DNA from: CAIOSQ01 sp041178225
GTDB lineage: Bacteria; Pseudomonadota; Alphaproteobacteria; CACIAM-22H2
Direction: 5' to 3'
Assembly: GCA_041178225.1 (NCBI GenBank)
Contig: JBEGVV010000024.1
Location: forward strand, 35,958-99,957
DNA length: 64,000 nt
Shown: positions 45,289 to 54,787 of the stretch, one piece after another
How the letters are laid out: the number at the start of each line of letters is the position of its first letter
Position numbering within the stretch: position 1 is the first letter of the stretch
Made by a program: the position numbers and the translations under genes
Notes under the pieces: model-generated
Database searches by the model: none
Told to the model about the DNA's origin: nothing
What the model saw: only the letters and a program-made list of their open reading frames with translations

Positions 45289-47417
45289 CGATGACCGAGC
45301 ACTGGCTGCACAGATTCTTCAAGCCGCGCGCCATGGCGATCGTCGGCGCGACCGAGGACCGCTCGCGCTTCGGCTTCCGCTACCTGCACAACATCCTGAA
45401 CTTCGGGCGGCGCGACCGCGTCTATCCCGTGAACCCGCGCCTCGCGACCTGCATGGGCCTGCCCTGCTTCGCGTCCATCCGCGACCTGCCCGAGCCACCC
45501 GACCATGTCGGGATCATCGTCGCCGCCGAGCGCGTGCCCGGCGTGATCGAGGACTGCGTGGCGATGGGCGTCCCGTTCGCGACGATCTTCACCGGCGGCT
45601 TCGGCGAGGTCGGCACCGAGGCCGGCCGCGCCGAGCAGGATCGCATCGTCGCCATGGCGCGCGCCGGCGGGCTGCGCCTGATGGGCCCGAACTGCAATGG
45701 CGCGATCAACTTCGTCGACCGCATCCCGATGGCGTCGACCGCGACGGTCGGCGAGGCGCCGCGCCCCGCCGGCGACATCGGCATCGTCGGCAACTCGGGC
45801 GGGCTGCCGCAGGTCAACGTGATGTGGCGCGCCCACGAGCTGGGCCTCGGCATCAGCCACGAGGTGAGCTGCGGGAACGAGGCCGACCTCGAGATCGCCG
45901 ACTTCGTCGACTTCCTCGTCCACGACCCCGACACGCGCGTGATCCTCGTCGCCGCCGAGCGCATCAAGACCGGCGCCAGGTTCCTCGCCGCGGCACGCGC
46001 CGCCGCCGAGGCCGCCAAGCCGATCGTCATGCTCAAGCTCGGGCGCAGCGAGGCGGGACGCCGCGCGGCCGAGAGCCATACCGGCGCGATCGCCGGCGTC
46101 GACGCGGTCGCAGACGCGGCACTGCGCCAGCTCGGCATCCTGCGCGTCGACGACGCGCCCGAGCTCTACGAGGCGGCGATGACGCTGCGCGACCGGCGCG
46201 TGCCGGCGGGAAACCGCGCCAGCGCCGTGTCGGTCTCCGGCGGCAACAACGCGCTGGTCGCGGACAGGGGCGCGGCCTTCGGCGTCGCCTTCGCGGACTT
46301 CGCCGAGGACACGCATGCCCGGCTCTCGGGCCTGGTCCCCGGCTACATCCGCCTCGGCAACCCGGCCGACATGAGCTCCGCCGCGCTCGGCCGCCAGGAC
46401 ATGCAGCGCGCGATCATGGACACGATCGCCGCCGACCCGAACGTGGACTACCTGCTTCCCGTGACGACGCTGCAGAGCGGTCGCGACGTGCGCGCCGCGG
46501 CCGACATCGTCGCGTCCTGCGCCAAGCCAGCGGCGCTGCTCTGGACGGGCGGGACCAATGACGGCTCGCCGCTGGCGCCGCGCGACCTGATCGCCGAGGG
46601 CATCCCCGTCTTCCGCGAGGTCGGCGCCGGGCTGCGCGCCGTCGGCGCGGCGATGCGCTACGCCGAGTTCCGGAGGCGGCGCGCGACACGTTCCGCGCCG
46701 CGCCGGCCCGATGGCATCGACCGCGCGGCGGCGGAGCGCCTGCTAGCCGGCCGCACCGGCGCGCTGGGCGAGCGCGAGACGAAGCTCCTCCTGTCCGCCT
46801 ATGGCTTCCCGGTGGCGCGCGAGTTCCTGGCCCGCGACGCCGACGAGGCGGTGCGCCACGCGAACGCGATCGGCGGCGCGGTTGCGCTGAAGGTCGAGGC
46901 CGAGGGCCTCGCCCACAAGACCGAGGCCGGGGGCGTGCGCCTCGGCATCGCGGACGAGGCGACGCTGCGCGCGGCGCATGCGGCGATGCTTGCCGAGGTC
47001 GCCGCGAAGGCACCGACCGCGCGCATCGCCGGCGTGCTCGTCCAGGAGATGTGCCCCCCGGGCCTGGAGATCCTGCTCGGCATCGTGCGCGACGCCTCGC
47101 TCGGGCCCGCGATCGCCGTCGGCTTCGGCGGCGTGCTCGTGGAGGTGCTGTCCGACCTGGCCTGGCGCCTGCCGCCCATCTGCCACGAGGAGGCCGGGGA
47201 CGCGCTGCGCGAGCTGCGCGGCTACAGGCTGCTGGCCGGCGCGCGCGGCCAGCCGGCGGCCGACGAGGACGCGCTGCGCGACCTCGTCGTGCGCCTGTCC
47301 TGGCTTGCGGCCGACCTGGGCGACGTCGTCGCCGAGCTCGACGTCAATCCCGTGATCCTCGGCGCGCGCGGCCAGGGCGCGCGCGTGGTCGACGGCTGGA
47401 CGCGGCTCGCGACCTGA
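45285..47417 (+). CDS. ADP-forming acyl-CoA synthetase (acetate-CoA ligase type, fused subunits)
   Basis: This 710-residue protein has the domains in order: CoA-binding Rossmann domain (FFKPRAMAIVGATEDRSRFG, ~11-30), two succinyl-CoA-ligase-like flavodoxin domains with the phosphorylated His265 in ESHTGAIAG, and a C-terminal ATP-grasp domain (~490-710) with LKVEAEGLAHKTEAGGVRLG. It joins a carboxylic acid to CoA with ATP going to ADP and phosphate. As the last gene of the 42134-47417 operon it could activate the acid released by the amidase and supply the thioester to the thiolase-like/DUF35 pair. Confidence 0.9.
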   Translation: MTMTEHWLHRFFKPRAMAIVGATEDRSRFGFRYLHNILNFGRRDRVYPVNPRLATCMGLPCFASIRDLPEPPDHVGIIVAAERVPGVIEDCVAMGVPFATIFTGGFGEVGTEAGRAEQDRIVAMARAGGLRLMGPNCNGAINFVDRIPMASTATVGEAPRPAGDIGIVGNSGGLPQVNVMWRAHELGLGISHEVSCGNEADLEIADFVDFLVHDPDTRVILVAAERIKTGARFLAAARAAAEAAKPIVMLKLGRSEAGRRAAESHTGAIAGVDAVADAALRQLGILRVDDAPELYEAAMTLRDRRVPAGNRASAVSVSGGNNALVADRGAAFGVAFADFAEDTHARLSGLVPGYIRLGNPADMSSAALGRQDMQRAIMDTIAADPNVDYLLPVTTLQSGRDVRAAADIVASCAKPAALLWTGGTNDGSPLAPRDLIAEGIPVFREVGAGLRAVGAAMRYAEFRRRRATRSAPRRPDGIDRAAAERLLAGRTGALGERETKLLLSAYGFPVAREFLARDADEAVRHANAIGGAVALKVEAEGLAHKTEAGGVRLGIADEATLRAAHAAMLAEVAAKAPTARIAGVLVQEMCPPGLEILLGIVRDASLGPAIAVGFGGVLVEVLSDLAWRLPPICHEEAGDALRELRGYRLLAGARGQPAADEDALRDLVVRLSWLAADLGDVVAELDVNPVILGARGQGARVVDGWTRLAT

Positions 47418-47425
47418 ACCCCCGC

Positions 47426-49039
47426 TCAGTCGGCGGGGTGGAACGACTCCGCCCGCGCCGCCTTCCACGGTCCGGCGAAGCGGGGATCGTCCGTGCCGCG
47501 CAGGATCTCGCCGGGGCGCGAGAAGCGGTAGAGCCGGTCGAAGCTCTTCACCTTGTTGGCGGCGATGCGCTGCGAGAAATGGTGCGGGCGCAGCTGCGAG
47601 GGATGCTCGAGCCCCGCCGCGGCGACCACCTCGGCCAGCGCGGCCAGGGTCGAGCGATGGAACTGCGCGACGCGCTGGGCCTTGTCGGGGACGACCAGCG
47701 CGCGCTGGCGCAGCGGGTCCTGCGTCGCGACGCCGACGGGGCAGCGGTCGGTGTGGCAGCTCTGCGACTGGATGCAGCCCAGCGCGAACATGAAGCCGCG
47801 CGCGGAGTTGCACCAGTCGGCGCCCAGCGCCATGGCGCGCGCGACGTCGAAGGCGGTGACGATCTTGCCGGACGCGCCGATGCGGATCCGGTCGCGCAGC
47901 CCGACGCCGACCAGCGCGTTGTGGACGAAGAGCAGCCCCTCGCGCAGGGGCATGCCGACATGGTCGAGGAACTCGAGCGGCGCCGCGCCCGTGCCGCCCT
48001 CCGCCCCGTCGACGACGATGAAGTCGGGCGTGATGCCGGTCTCGAGCATCGCCTTGCAGATGGCAAGGAACTCCCAGCCATGGCCGACGCAGAGCTTGAA
48101 GCCGACCGGGCGGCCACCCGAGAGGCGCCGCAGCCGCGCGATGAACGCCATCATCTCGAGCGGCGTCGAGAAGGCCCGGTGGTAGGGCGGCGAGATGCAG
48201 TCCTCGCCCATCGGCACGCCGCGCGTCGCGGCGATCTCGGCGGAGACCTTCGCGGCGGGCAGCACGCCGCCATGGCCGGGCTTGGCGCCCTGCGAGAGCT
48301 TGATCTCCACCATGCGGATCTGCGGCGCGGCGACGGTCTCGAGGAAGCGCTCCTCCGAGAAGCCGCCATCGGGCGCGCGGCAGCCGAAATAGCCGCTGCC
48401 GATCTCCCAGATGATGTCGCCGCCATTCTCGCGGTGGTAGGGGCTGAAGCCGCCCTCTCCGGTGTCGTGGGCGAACCCGCCGAGCGCCGCGCCCTTGTTG
48501 AGGGCGCGGATCGCGTTGGCGCTGAGCGCGCCGAAGCTCATCGCCGAGATGTTGAACACCGAGGCCGAGTAGGGCTGCGTGCAGTCCGGGCCGCCGACCT
48601 GGATGCGGAACGGCTCCTTCGCCGGCTCGCGCGCGACCATCGAGTGGTTGAGCCACTCGAAGCCGACCTCGTTGACGTCGAGCTGCGTCCCGAACGGGAC
48701 CTTGTCGAGCTGGCGCTTGGCGCGCTGGTAGACGATCGAGCGCTGGTCGCGCGCGAAGGGCCTGCCGTCCTTGTCGTTCTCGAGGAAGTACTGGCGGATC
48801 TCCGGCCGGATCGATTCGAGCATGAAGCGCAGATGCGCCGAGATCGGGTAGTTGCGCAGCACGCTGTGGCGCGTCTGCAGCAGGTCGTGGGTTCCCAGGG
48901 CGGCGAGCGCCGCCGCGACCGCGAAGGGCAGCAGGAAGCCGGGGTGCAGCGCGCTCGCGGCGAGCAGCACGACGCTCGCGACGATGCAGGCCGTATAGGG
49001 AAGGTAGCGCGGCGCGAGGGCTGCCCTTGCGAGCTTCAT
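47426..49039 (-). CDS. Membrane-anchored FMN-binding glutamate-synthase-family protein
   Basis: This 537-residue protein has two hydrophobic segments in the first ~50 residues, followed by the FMN-binding TIM barrel of glutamate synthase. Recognisable parts are SAMSFGALSANAIRALNKGA, KLSQGAKPGHGGVLP, VDGAEGGTGAAPLEF and the Cys cluster in GCIQSQSCHTDRCPVGVATQ that would hold a 3Fe-4S centre. It lacks the glutaminase domain. Such stand-alone proteins are common but their reaction is undefined; amine or N-methylglutamate synthesis is possible. The gene has its own ribosome-binding site region and stands 67 bp from the haem protein gene upstream on the same strand. Confidence 0.88.
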   Translation of the reverse strand: MKLARAALAPRYLPYTACIVASVVLLAASALHPGFLLPFAVAAALAALGTHDLLQTRHSVLRNYPISAHLRFMLESIRPEIRQYFLENDKDGRPFARDQRSIVYQRAKRQLDKVPFGTQLDVNEVGFEWLNHSMVAREPAKEPFRIQVGGPDCTQPYSASVFNISAMSFGALSANAIRALNKGAALGGFAHDTGEGGFSPYHRENGGDIIWEIGSGYFGCRAPDGGFSEERFLETVAAPQIRMVEIKLSQGAKPGHGGVLPAAKVSAEIAATRGVPMGEDCISPPYHRAFSTPLEMMAFIARLRRLSGGRPVGFKLCVGHGWEFLAICKAMLETGITPDFIVVDGAEGGTGAAPLEFLDHVGMPLREGLLFVHNALVGVGLRDRIRIGASGKIVTAFDVARAMALGADWCNSARGFMFALGCIQSQSCHTDRCPVGVATQDPLRQRALVVPDKAQRVAQFHRSTLAALAEVVAAAGLEHPSQLRPHHFSQRIAANKVKSFDRLYRFSRPGEILRGTDDPRFAGPWKAARAESFHPAD

Positions 49040-49106
49040 GGCTTCGGTTCCTTCCGTTCACCCGCCACTCTGCCCGCGCGCCCGGGCCGCGGCAATGGCG
49101 CGCGGG

Positions 49107-51275
49107 TCACTTCGCCAGGGGATGCGGGCGCAGCTGGAAATGCGCCGCCAGCGGCCTGCTGCCCTTGCCGCCCTCGATCAACCAGGGCGTGCGGTCGCCA
49201 TTGGTCGTCCAGAGCCCCCTGCCCTTCCAGCCGAGCGCCGGATCGTCGATCCGGCCGTCGAAGCCCTTCGAGTAGAAGCCCAGCGGGTAGGGCACGCGCA
49301 GCAGGATCATCCGCCCGTCCTTGAACGCGACCAGCCCGTCGTTGAGGTTCGCGGTCGACATCGGAACGTCGCGCCCGAGCCCGAACGTGTCGTGCTGGTC
49401 GACCCAGGTATAGTAGCTGGACTCCGCGCTGTTCTCGCCGACGCCCTCGAAGCCCGGGCCTGGATAGCGGTGGAAGCTCCAGCCCTCCGGGCAGTGGTCG
49501 CCGGTCGCAGCCGGCCCGGCCAGCGGCCCGCGGCACCTCGAGCGATCGAAGGCGCCGAGATGCCCGCTCGCGAGCGAGACCCAGACCACGCCGCGGCTGT
49601 CGATGTCGCCGCCGCGCACGCCGAAGCCCGGCGCGGGAACGCGGTAGATCTCCGCCAGCGCGGTGCGCGCGGGATCCTCCCCCGGCACCAGGCGCACGAC
49701 GGCGCCGGGGTTCCCGCGCACCGCGCCCCAGATCGAGCCATCCGTCGGATGCGGCATCACCGCGTAGAAGCCGGCGACGATGCGCGTGTCGCGCGCGGGA
49801 TCCGCGGGCTGGCCCGGCTCGACATGCGGGTCGCGGCGGCCGTTGCCGTTCGTGTCGAGGACGAGCGGCGTCCAGCCCTGGGCGCGCGCGATGTCGCCCG
49901 TCTCGTCGAGGACGCGCGTGTTGATCCAGCCGACGACCGGGCCGCCTCCGCTGGTCCAGAGCGTGTCGTCGCGGTCGTAGCCGAATTGCAGGTGGTGCGT
50001 CTGGAAGCAGGTCAGCAGCGCCCGGTAGCTGCCATCGCGCGGGTCGTAGAGCGTGACGCGGCGGCTCGAGCGCTCGAGCGGGAAGACGCGCGCCGAGGGA
50101 TGGTCGGAGCCGCGGCGGCAGAAATCCGGGTTGGCCGGGGGATGGCCGGTGGCCGCGAGCCAGAGGCGTCCCCGGCGATCGAACATCGAATTGTGGTTGT
50201 TGGCGCGCGTGTCCCAAAGCCGTTCCTCGCCCCAGTACGCCGAAGGCTGCAGCACCTGCGCCGAGGCCGCATGCCCGGGCCCGAGCGCCTCCGGCGTCCC
50301 CGGCGCCACGGGAAGGCGGAAGCTCGAGGTCGTGTTGCGCACGGGATCGAGGATCGGCATCTCGTCCGTGCTGTATTCCGGCGCGCCGTAGAGCGGGCCC
50401 CAGGCGTTCACCGTCGGCGCGCGCCGGTCGCTGGCGATCAGGTCGTGCAGGTAGTGCCGGTCGGTCATCCACTCGCGCAGCGTGACGACGATGTTGCGCT
50501 CCTCGCCCTTCGGGCGCTCGGGCGCGGTGCGCGGCAGTTCCCCGGCGGCGACGCGCCGCGTCCAGTCGGCGAACTGCGCGAAGGGCGCGCCGCCCAGCGT
50601 GCCTGCGAGCAGGTTGACCATCTGCTCGCCCGACTGGCCGGACTGCACGCGGCGCATCCACGCGTCCTCGTGCGCCGGGAACTCGTCGAGGAAGGCCTGC
50701 GGGATGGTGCGCGTCGAGGCCTGGCCCATCTGGTGGCAGCCGACGCAGCCATTGCTCTTCATCAGGTTGAGCCATTCCTGGCGCGTGATGCCCGCCGGGA
50801 TGTCGCCGCCTCCACCGAAGCGCGCGGCCTCGGGGATCCGCAGCATCGCGTACCAGTGGATGGCCGGGTAGACGCGCGCGGCCGCCGCCGCGTCGGGCGC
50901 CGGGGTCGCGGCGAGCTCGAGCAGCTGGCCCGGGCGCGCGCGCACGCGCGCGGAATCGACGAGGCCATAGCCCCGCACGAAGACCTCGTAGGTCGCGGGC
51001 GGCAGGTCGGGGACCACGAAGCGCCCCTCGTCGTCGGTCGCCACGATGCGGATGAAGCGCGTGGGCAGCTCGCGCGTCTCCGCGACGACCCAGACGCCCG
51101 CCTCCGGCCCGCGCGGGCCGACGACCCGCCCGCCAATGTCGTCGGCGTCCATGGCGACGACCGGTGGTGGCGCGACCTGCGCCGCCAGCGGCAAGGAGAA
51201 GCTCGCCGCCAAGGCGAGGATCGCCGCCGCGAAGGCAAGGGCGCGGCGCGAGGCCGCGATCGCAGGCATGGTCAT
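49107..51275 (-). CDS. Exported mono-haem c protein with carboxypeptidase-regulatory-like domain and beta-propeller-like C-terminus
   Basis: This 722-residue protein begins with a signal peptide (~33 residues, to PLAAQ). A small beta-sandwich resembling carboxypeptidase regulatory domains follows (~45-122, GRVVGPRG...EVFVRGYG). Then comes a single haem c site, Cys177-Val-Gly-Cys180-His181, in a cytochrome-like segment. The remaining ~450 residues contain repeated strand/turn units such as GRLWLAATG, DTLWTSGGG, GSIWGAVRG and GVVWVSLASG, spaced as in lyase-like beta-propellers. It is periplasmic. The haem domain suggests electron transfer from a reaction in the propeller. I cannot name the substrate. 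Tandem ATGs (51275, 51269) both follow GGGGGATCC. Confidence 0.75.
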   Translation of the reverse strand: MTMPAIAASRRALAFAAAILALAASFSLPLAAQVAPPPVVAMDADDIGGRVVGPRGPEAGVWVVAETRELPTRFIRIVATDDEGRFVVPDLPPATYEVFVRGYGLVDSARVRARPGQLLELAATPAPDAAAAARVYPAIHWYAMLRIPEAARFGGGGDIPAGITRQEWLNLMKSNGCVGCHQMGQASTRTIPQAFLDEFPAHEDAWMRRVQSGQSGEQMVNLLAGTLGGAPFAQFADWTRRVAAGELPRTAPERPKGEERNIVVTLREWMTDRHYLHDLIASDRRAPTVNAWGPLYGAPEYSTDEMPILDPVRNTTSSFRLPVAPGTPEALGPGHAASAQVLQPSAYWGEERLWDTRANNHNSMFDRRGRLWLAATGHPPANPDFCRRGSDHPSARVFPLERSSRRVTLYDPRDGSYRALLTCFQTHHLQFGYDRDDTLWTSGGGPVVGWINTRVLDETGDIARAQGWTPLVLDTNGNGRRDPHVEPGQPADPARDTRIVAGFYAVMPHPTDGSIWGAVRGNPGAVVRLVPGEDPARTALAEIYRVPAPGFGVRGGDIDSRGVVWVSLASGHLGAFDRSRCRGPLAGPAATGDHCPEGWSFHRYPGPGFEGVGENSAESSYYTWVDQHDTFGLGRDVPMSTANLNDGLVAFKDGRMILLRVPYPLGFYSKGFDGRIDDPALGWKGRGLWTTNGDRTPWLIEGGKGSRPLAAHFQLRPHPLAK

Positions 51276-51353
51276 GGATCCCCCGTCGCGGGATCGGAGG
51301 ACGCGCTCGCGCCGATGTCAAGCGAGGCACGCGGAGATTGCGGGCGACGGCGC

Positions 51354-51383
51354 TTCACGGTCCGGCGACGCTCCCCCTATAGT
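51354..51383 (+). promoter_or_regulatory. Candidate promoter of ABC system 3
   Basis: TTCACG (51354-51359) and TATAGT (51378-51383) are separated by 18 bp, about 70 bp upstream of the binding-protein ATG. TATAGT is five of six to the -10 consensus, the best -10 seen in the window. Confidence 0.5.
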
Positions 51384-51450
51384 CGGTCCCGAAGGGCGGG
51401 CCGCAGCGCAACGCAACCGCCGCGCCACATCCACCAGAGGGGGATCTTCG

Positions 51451-52947
51451 ATGCACAGGAACGGGATTTTCGCGGGCGCGCTCGCCATCGCGCTTGCCGC
51501 CGCAGGCGCGGCCTTCGCGCAGCAGAAGGACGTGCTCTCGGTCGACCTGCCGGGCCAGCCCGCGACGCTCGACCCGCATATCCAGTGGGACACCGACAGC
51601 TACCACGTGTACCGCAACATCTTCGACAACCTGGTCACGCGCGACGCATCCGGGAAGATCGTGCCGCAGGTCGCCAGCGCCTGGACCTACAGGTCGCCGA
51701 CCGAGATCGAGTTCACGATCCGCTCGGACATCAAGTTCCATGACGGCACGCCGCTGACGCCCGAGGACGTCGTCTTCAGCGTCCGCCGCATCACCGACCC
51801 GGCCTTCCGCAGCCCGCAGCTGAGCCAGTTCGATTCGATCCGCGAGGCGCGGGTCGTCGGGCCCGACAAGGTGCTGCTCGTCACCGCCAAGCCCTATCCC
51901 GTGCTGCTGGCGCAGCTCGTGAAGCTGTCGATCGTGCCCAAGGCGCATGTCGAGAAGGTCGGGCCGGAGAAGTTCAACCTCGAGCCCATGGGCAGCGGCC
52001 CCTACCGCTTCGCGAACTGGCAGCGCGGCGTGCGCGTCACGCTCGAGGCCAACGACGCCTACTGGCGCGGCAAGCCCTCGATCCGCGGCGTCACGTTCCA
52101 GAACGTGGCCGACGAGGCGACGCGCATCGCCAACCTCAAGAGCGGCCGCGCGGACGTCACCCGCGCGATCAGCCCCGACCAGGCGCAGGCGCTCAAGTCC
52201 GAGGCGCGGCTGAAGCTGCTCCCGGCGGCGACCGAGCGCATCGGCTACCTCTTCGTCAACGCGCAATGGGGGCCGACCGCGGACGTGCGCGTGCGGCGCG
52301 CCATCGCCCACGCCCTCGACCGCAAGCTCATCGTCGACGCCCTCTATGGCGGCTTCGGCACCCCGGTCGACGTCGTCCTCACGCCCGCGAACTTCGGCTA
52401 CGCGACGGGCATCCCGTCCTATCCGTTCGACCCGGCGAAGGCGCGCGCGCTGATCAGGGAAGCCGGCGCCGAGGGCGCCGAGATCCCCTTCACCACGTCC
52501 CCCGCCTATGACCAGCGCCTCGTGCAGGCGCTGCAGCAGATGCTGCAGGAGGTCGGGCTCAAGGTCGCGATCCGCATGACGGACCACCCGACCTTCCTCA
52601 AGCGCCGCCAGGGCAACCCGGACGAGGCAGGCTCGATCTCCACCGGCCTGTGGTCCTGCGGCTGCCAGGACGCCGATGGCGTGATCAACCCGCTGTTCCG
52701 CACCGGCAGCGCCTGGGCCAAGTACTCGAACCCCAGGTTCGACGCGCTGATCGACGCCGCGCGCGCGACGATCGACGAGAAGGAGCGCCTCGCCCACTAC
52801 GCGGACGCGCTGCGCATCCTCCACGAGGACGTGCCGGGCGTCGGCATGTTCCAGTACCACGCGATCTACGCCGCGCGCCGCGAGTTGCAGTGGCAGCCGA
52901 CCGCGGGCGAGTCCTTCCACGTCTTCGACATGAAGTGGCAGAACTGA
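51451..52947 (+). CDS. Peptide/nickel-type ABC substrate-binding protein (SBP family 5), system 3
   Basis: This 498-residue protein has a ~23-residue signal peptide (MHRNGIFAGALAIALAAAGA, cleavage near AFA-QQ) and a full SBP_bac_5 domain with TIRSDIKFHDGTPLTPEDVV. GAGGGGGATC precedes the ATG. Unlike the other family 5 binding-protein genes here, it is not followed by an obvious hairpin; the permease starts 37 bp downstream. It heads a six-gene operon ending at 57539. Confidence 0.93.
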   Translation: MHRNGIFAGALAIALAAAGAAFAQQKDVLSVDLPGQPATLDPHIQWDTDSYHVYRNIFDNLVTRDASGKIVPQVASAWTYRSPTEIEFTIRSDIKFHDGTPLTPEDVVFSVRRITDPAFRSPQLSQFDSIREARVVGPDKVLLVTAKPYPVLLAQLVKLSIVPKAHVEKVGPEKFNLEPMGSGPYRFANWQRGVRVTLEANDAYWRGKPSIRGVTFQNVADEATRIANLKSGRADVTRAISPDQAQALKSEARLKLLPAATERIGYLFVNAQWGPTADVRVRRAIAHALDRKLIVDALYGGFGTPVDVVLTPANFGYATGIPSYPFDPAKARALIREAGAEGAEIPFTTSPAYDQRLVQALQQMLQEVGLKVAIRMTDHPTFLKRRQGNPDEAGSISTGLWSCGCQDADGVINPLFRTGSAWAKYSNPRFDALIDAARATIDEKERLAHYADALRILHEDVPGVGMFQYHAIYAARRELQWQPTAGESFHVFDMKWQN

Positions 52948-52984
52948 CGACGCCGCGCCGCCGCATCGCGACGGAGGACGCACC

Positions 52985-53914
52985 ATGACGAGGTACCTGC
53001 TGGGCCGCGCGGCCCAGTCGGTGCTCGCCGTCTTCGGCGTCATGGCGATCGTCTTCGTCGTGATGCGGCTGTCGGGCGACCCGACGCTCCTCCTCGTCCC
53101 GGAGGGCGCGACGCGCGAGCAGGTCGACGCGCTGCGCGCCCAGCTCGGCTTCGACCGGCCGATCCCCGTCCAGTTCGCCGACTACCTCTGGACGCTCTGC
53201 CGCCTCGACCTCGGGGAATCGGTCGTGCAGCGCCTGCCGGTCTGGCGGATCGTCGCCGAGCGCATCCCCTACACGGGCTGGCTGGCCTCGACCGCGCTGG
53301 CGATCTCGGTCGGGATCGGCATCCCGGTCGGCGTCGCGACCGCGGTCTGGCGCGGCACGCTGGTCGAGCGCGCCCTGATGCCGCTGGTGCTGGTCGGCCA
53401 GAGCATGCCGACCTTCTGGTCCGGGATCCTGCTGATCATGCTCTTCGGCGTCGGCCTCGGCTGGCTGCCGACCTCCGGCGCCGACGAGTGGCGCTCGGTC
53501 GTCATGCCGGCGGTCGCGCTCGGCGGCCTGTCGATGGCGACCTTCGCGCGCATCACCAGGACCTCGGTGATGGAGGAGCTCGGCAAGGACTATGTCCGCG
53601 CGATCCGCGCCAAGGGCGTCGCGCGCCCCGTCGTCGTGCTGCGCCACGTCCTGCGCAACGGCGCGATCCCGATCGTGACGATCGCGGCGCTCGAGATCGC
53701 CAACCTTCTCGCCGGCGCCGTGATCGTCGAGACGGTCTTCGCATGGCCCGGCATGGGCCAGCTGGCGGTGCAGTCGATCCAGGCGCGCGACTTCATGGTC
53801 GTGCAGGCGATCGTGCTGCTGGTCTCCGTCGCCTACGTGATGATGAACTTCGTCGCCGACATCCTCTATGGCGTGATCGACCCGCGCATCCGGCTCCGCG
53901 GGGGCGCGCGATGA
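52985..53914 (+). CDS. ABC transporter permease, DppB type, system 3
   Basis: This 309-residue protein has about six membrane segments, the start LLGRAAQSVLAVFGVMAIVF, LSGDPTLLLVPEGAT and the EAA loop IRAKGVARPVVVLRHVLRNG. It overlaps the DppC-type gene by 4 bp. The ribosome-binding site GGAGGACGC is well placed. Confidence 0.93.
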   Translation: MTRYLLGRAAQSVLAVFGVMAIVFVVMRLSGDPTLLLVPEGATREQVDALRAQLGFDRPIPVQFADYLWTLCRLDLGESVVQRLPVWRIVAERIPYTGWLASTALAISVGIGIPVGVATAVWRGTLVERALMPLVLVGQSMPTFWSGILLIMLFGVGLGWLPTSGADEWRSVVMPAVALGGLSMATFARITRTSVMEELGKDYVRAIRAKGVARPVVVLRHVLRNGAIPIVTIAALEIANLLAGAVIVETVFAWPGMGQLAVQSIQARDFMVVQAIVLLVSVAYVMMNFVADILYGVIDPRIRLRGGAR

Positions 53915-54765
53915 GGTTCCTGCGCTCCGCCCTCTCCGCGCCAGGCGCCGCCGCCGTGGCGCCCTTCGCCGCGCTGCTGCTGCTCTTCGCGCTCGTCGCG
54001 CTGCTCGCGCCCTGGATCGCGCCGCTCGACCCCGCGCGCCAGTCGCTGCTCGCGCGCCTGCGTCCGCCCGGCAGCATGATGGGCGGGGCGACGTTCTGGC
54101 TCGGCACCGACGAGCTCGGCCGCGACCTGCTCAGCCGCATCCTGCATGGCGCGCGCGCCTCGCTCGCCGTCGCCCTCCTCTCGGTCGCCGTCTCGGGCAC
54201 GCTGGGCACGCTGCTCGGCGTGGTCGCGGGATATCGCCGTGGCTGGGTCGAGGTCGCGATCATGCGCGCCGTCGACGTCATGCTCTCCATCCCGGCGATC
54301 CTGCTCGCCATCATCACGGTGGCCGTTCTCGGGCCCGGCTTCCTCAACCTCGTCCTCGTCCTGGGCTTCACGCGCTGGCCGCGCTACACGCGCGTCGCCT
54401 ACGCGCAGACACTCGGCCAGGCGGGGCTGCCCTACGTGACCGCCGCGCGGCTTGCTGGCGCGCGCGCGCCACGGCTGCTGTTGCGCCATGTCCTGCCCAA
54501 CATCGCGGCGCCGCTCGTGGTCGTCGCGACGCTCGAGTTCGGCCTGATGATCCTCTTCGAGGCCGGGCTGAGCTTCCTCGGCCTCGGCATCCAGCCACCG
54601 ATGGCGAGCTGGGGCTCGATCATGAGCACGGGCAGGAACTATGTCGGCACCGCCTGGTGGATCGCGACGTTCCCGGGCATCTGCCTCTTCCTGCTCGTGC
54701 TCTCCGTCAACATCTGCGGCGACCACCTGCGCGACCGCTTCGACCCGCGCGCCGCGCTGCGCTGA
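53911..54765 (+). CDS. ABC transporter permease, DppC type, system 3
   Basis: This 284-residue protein has the hallmark FWLGTDELGRDLLSRILHG and the EAA loop AARLAGARAPRLLLRHVLPN, with about six membrane segments. It forms the channel with the DppB-type protein. An SDR gene, not an ATPase gene, follows at 22 bp. Confidence 0.93.
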   Translation: MRFLRSALSAPGAAAVAPFAALLLLFALVALLAPWIAPLDPARQSLLARLRPPGSMMGGATFWLGTDELGRDLLSRILHGARASLAVALLSVAVSGTLGTLLGVVAGYRRGWVEVAIMRAVDVMLSIPAILLAIITVAVLGPGFLNLVLVLGFTRWPRYTRVAYAQTLGQAGLPYVTAARLAGARAPRLLLRHVLPNIAAPLVVVATLEFGLMILFEAGLSFLGLGIQPPMASWGSIMSTGRNYVGTAWWIATFPGICLFLLVLSVNICGDHLRDRFDPRAALR

Positions 54766-54787
54766 AACCAGGGGAAGGATCGAGGGC

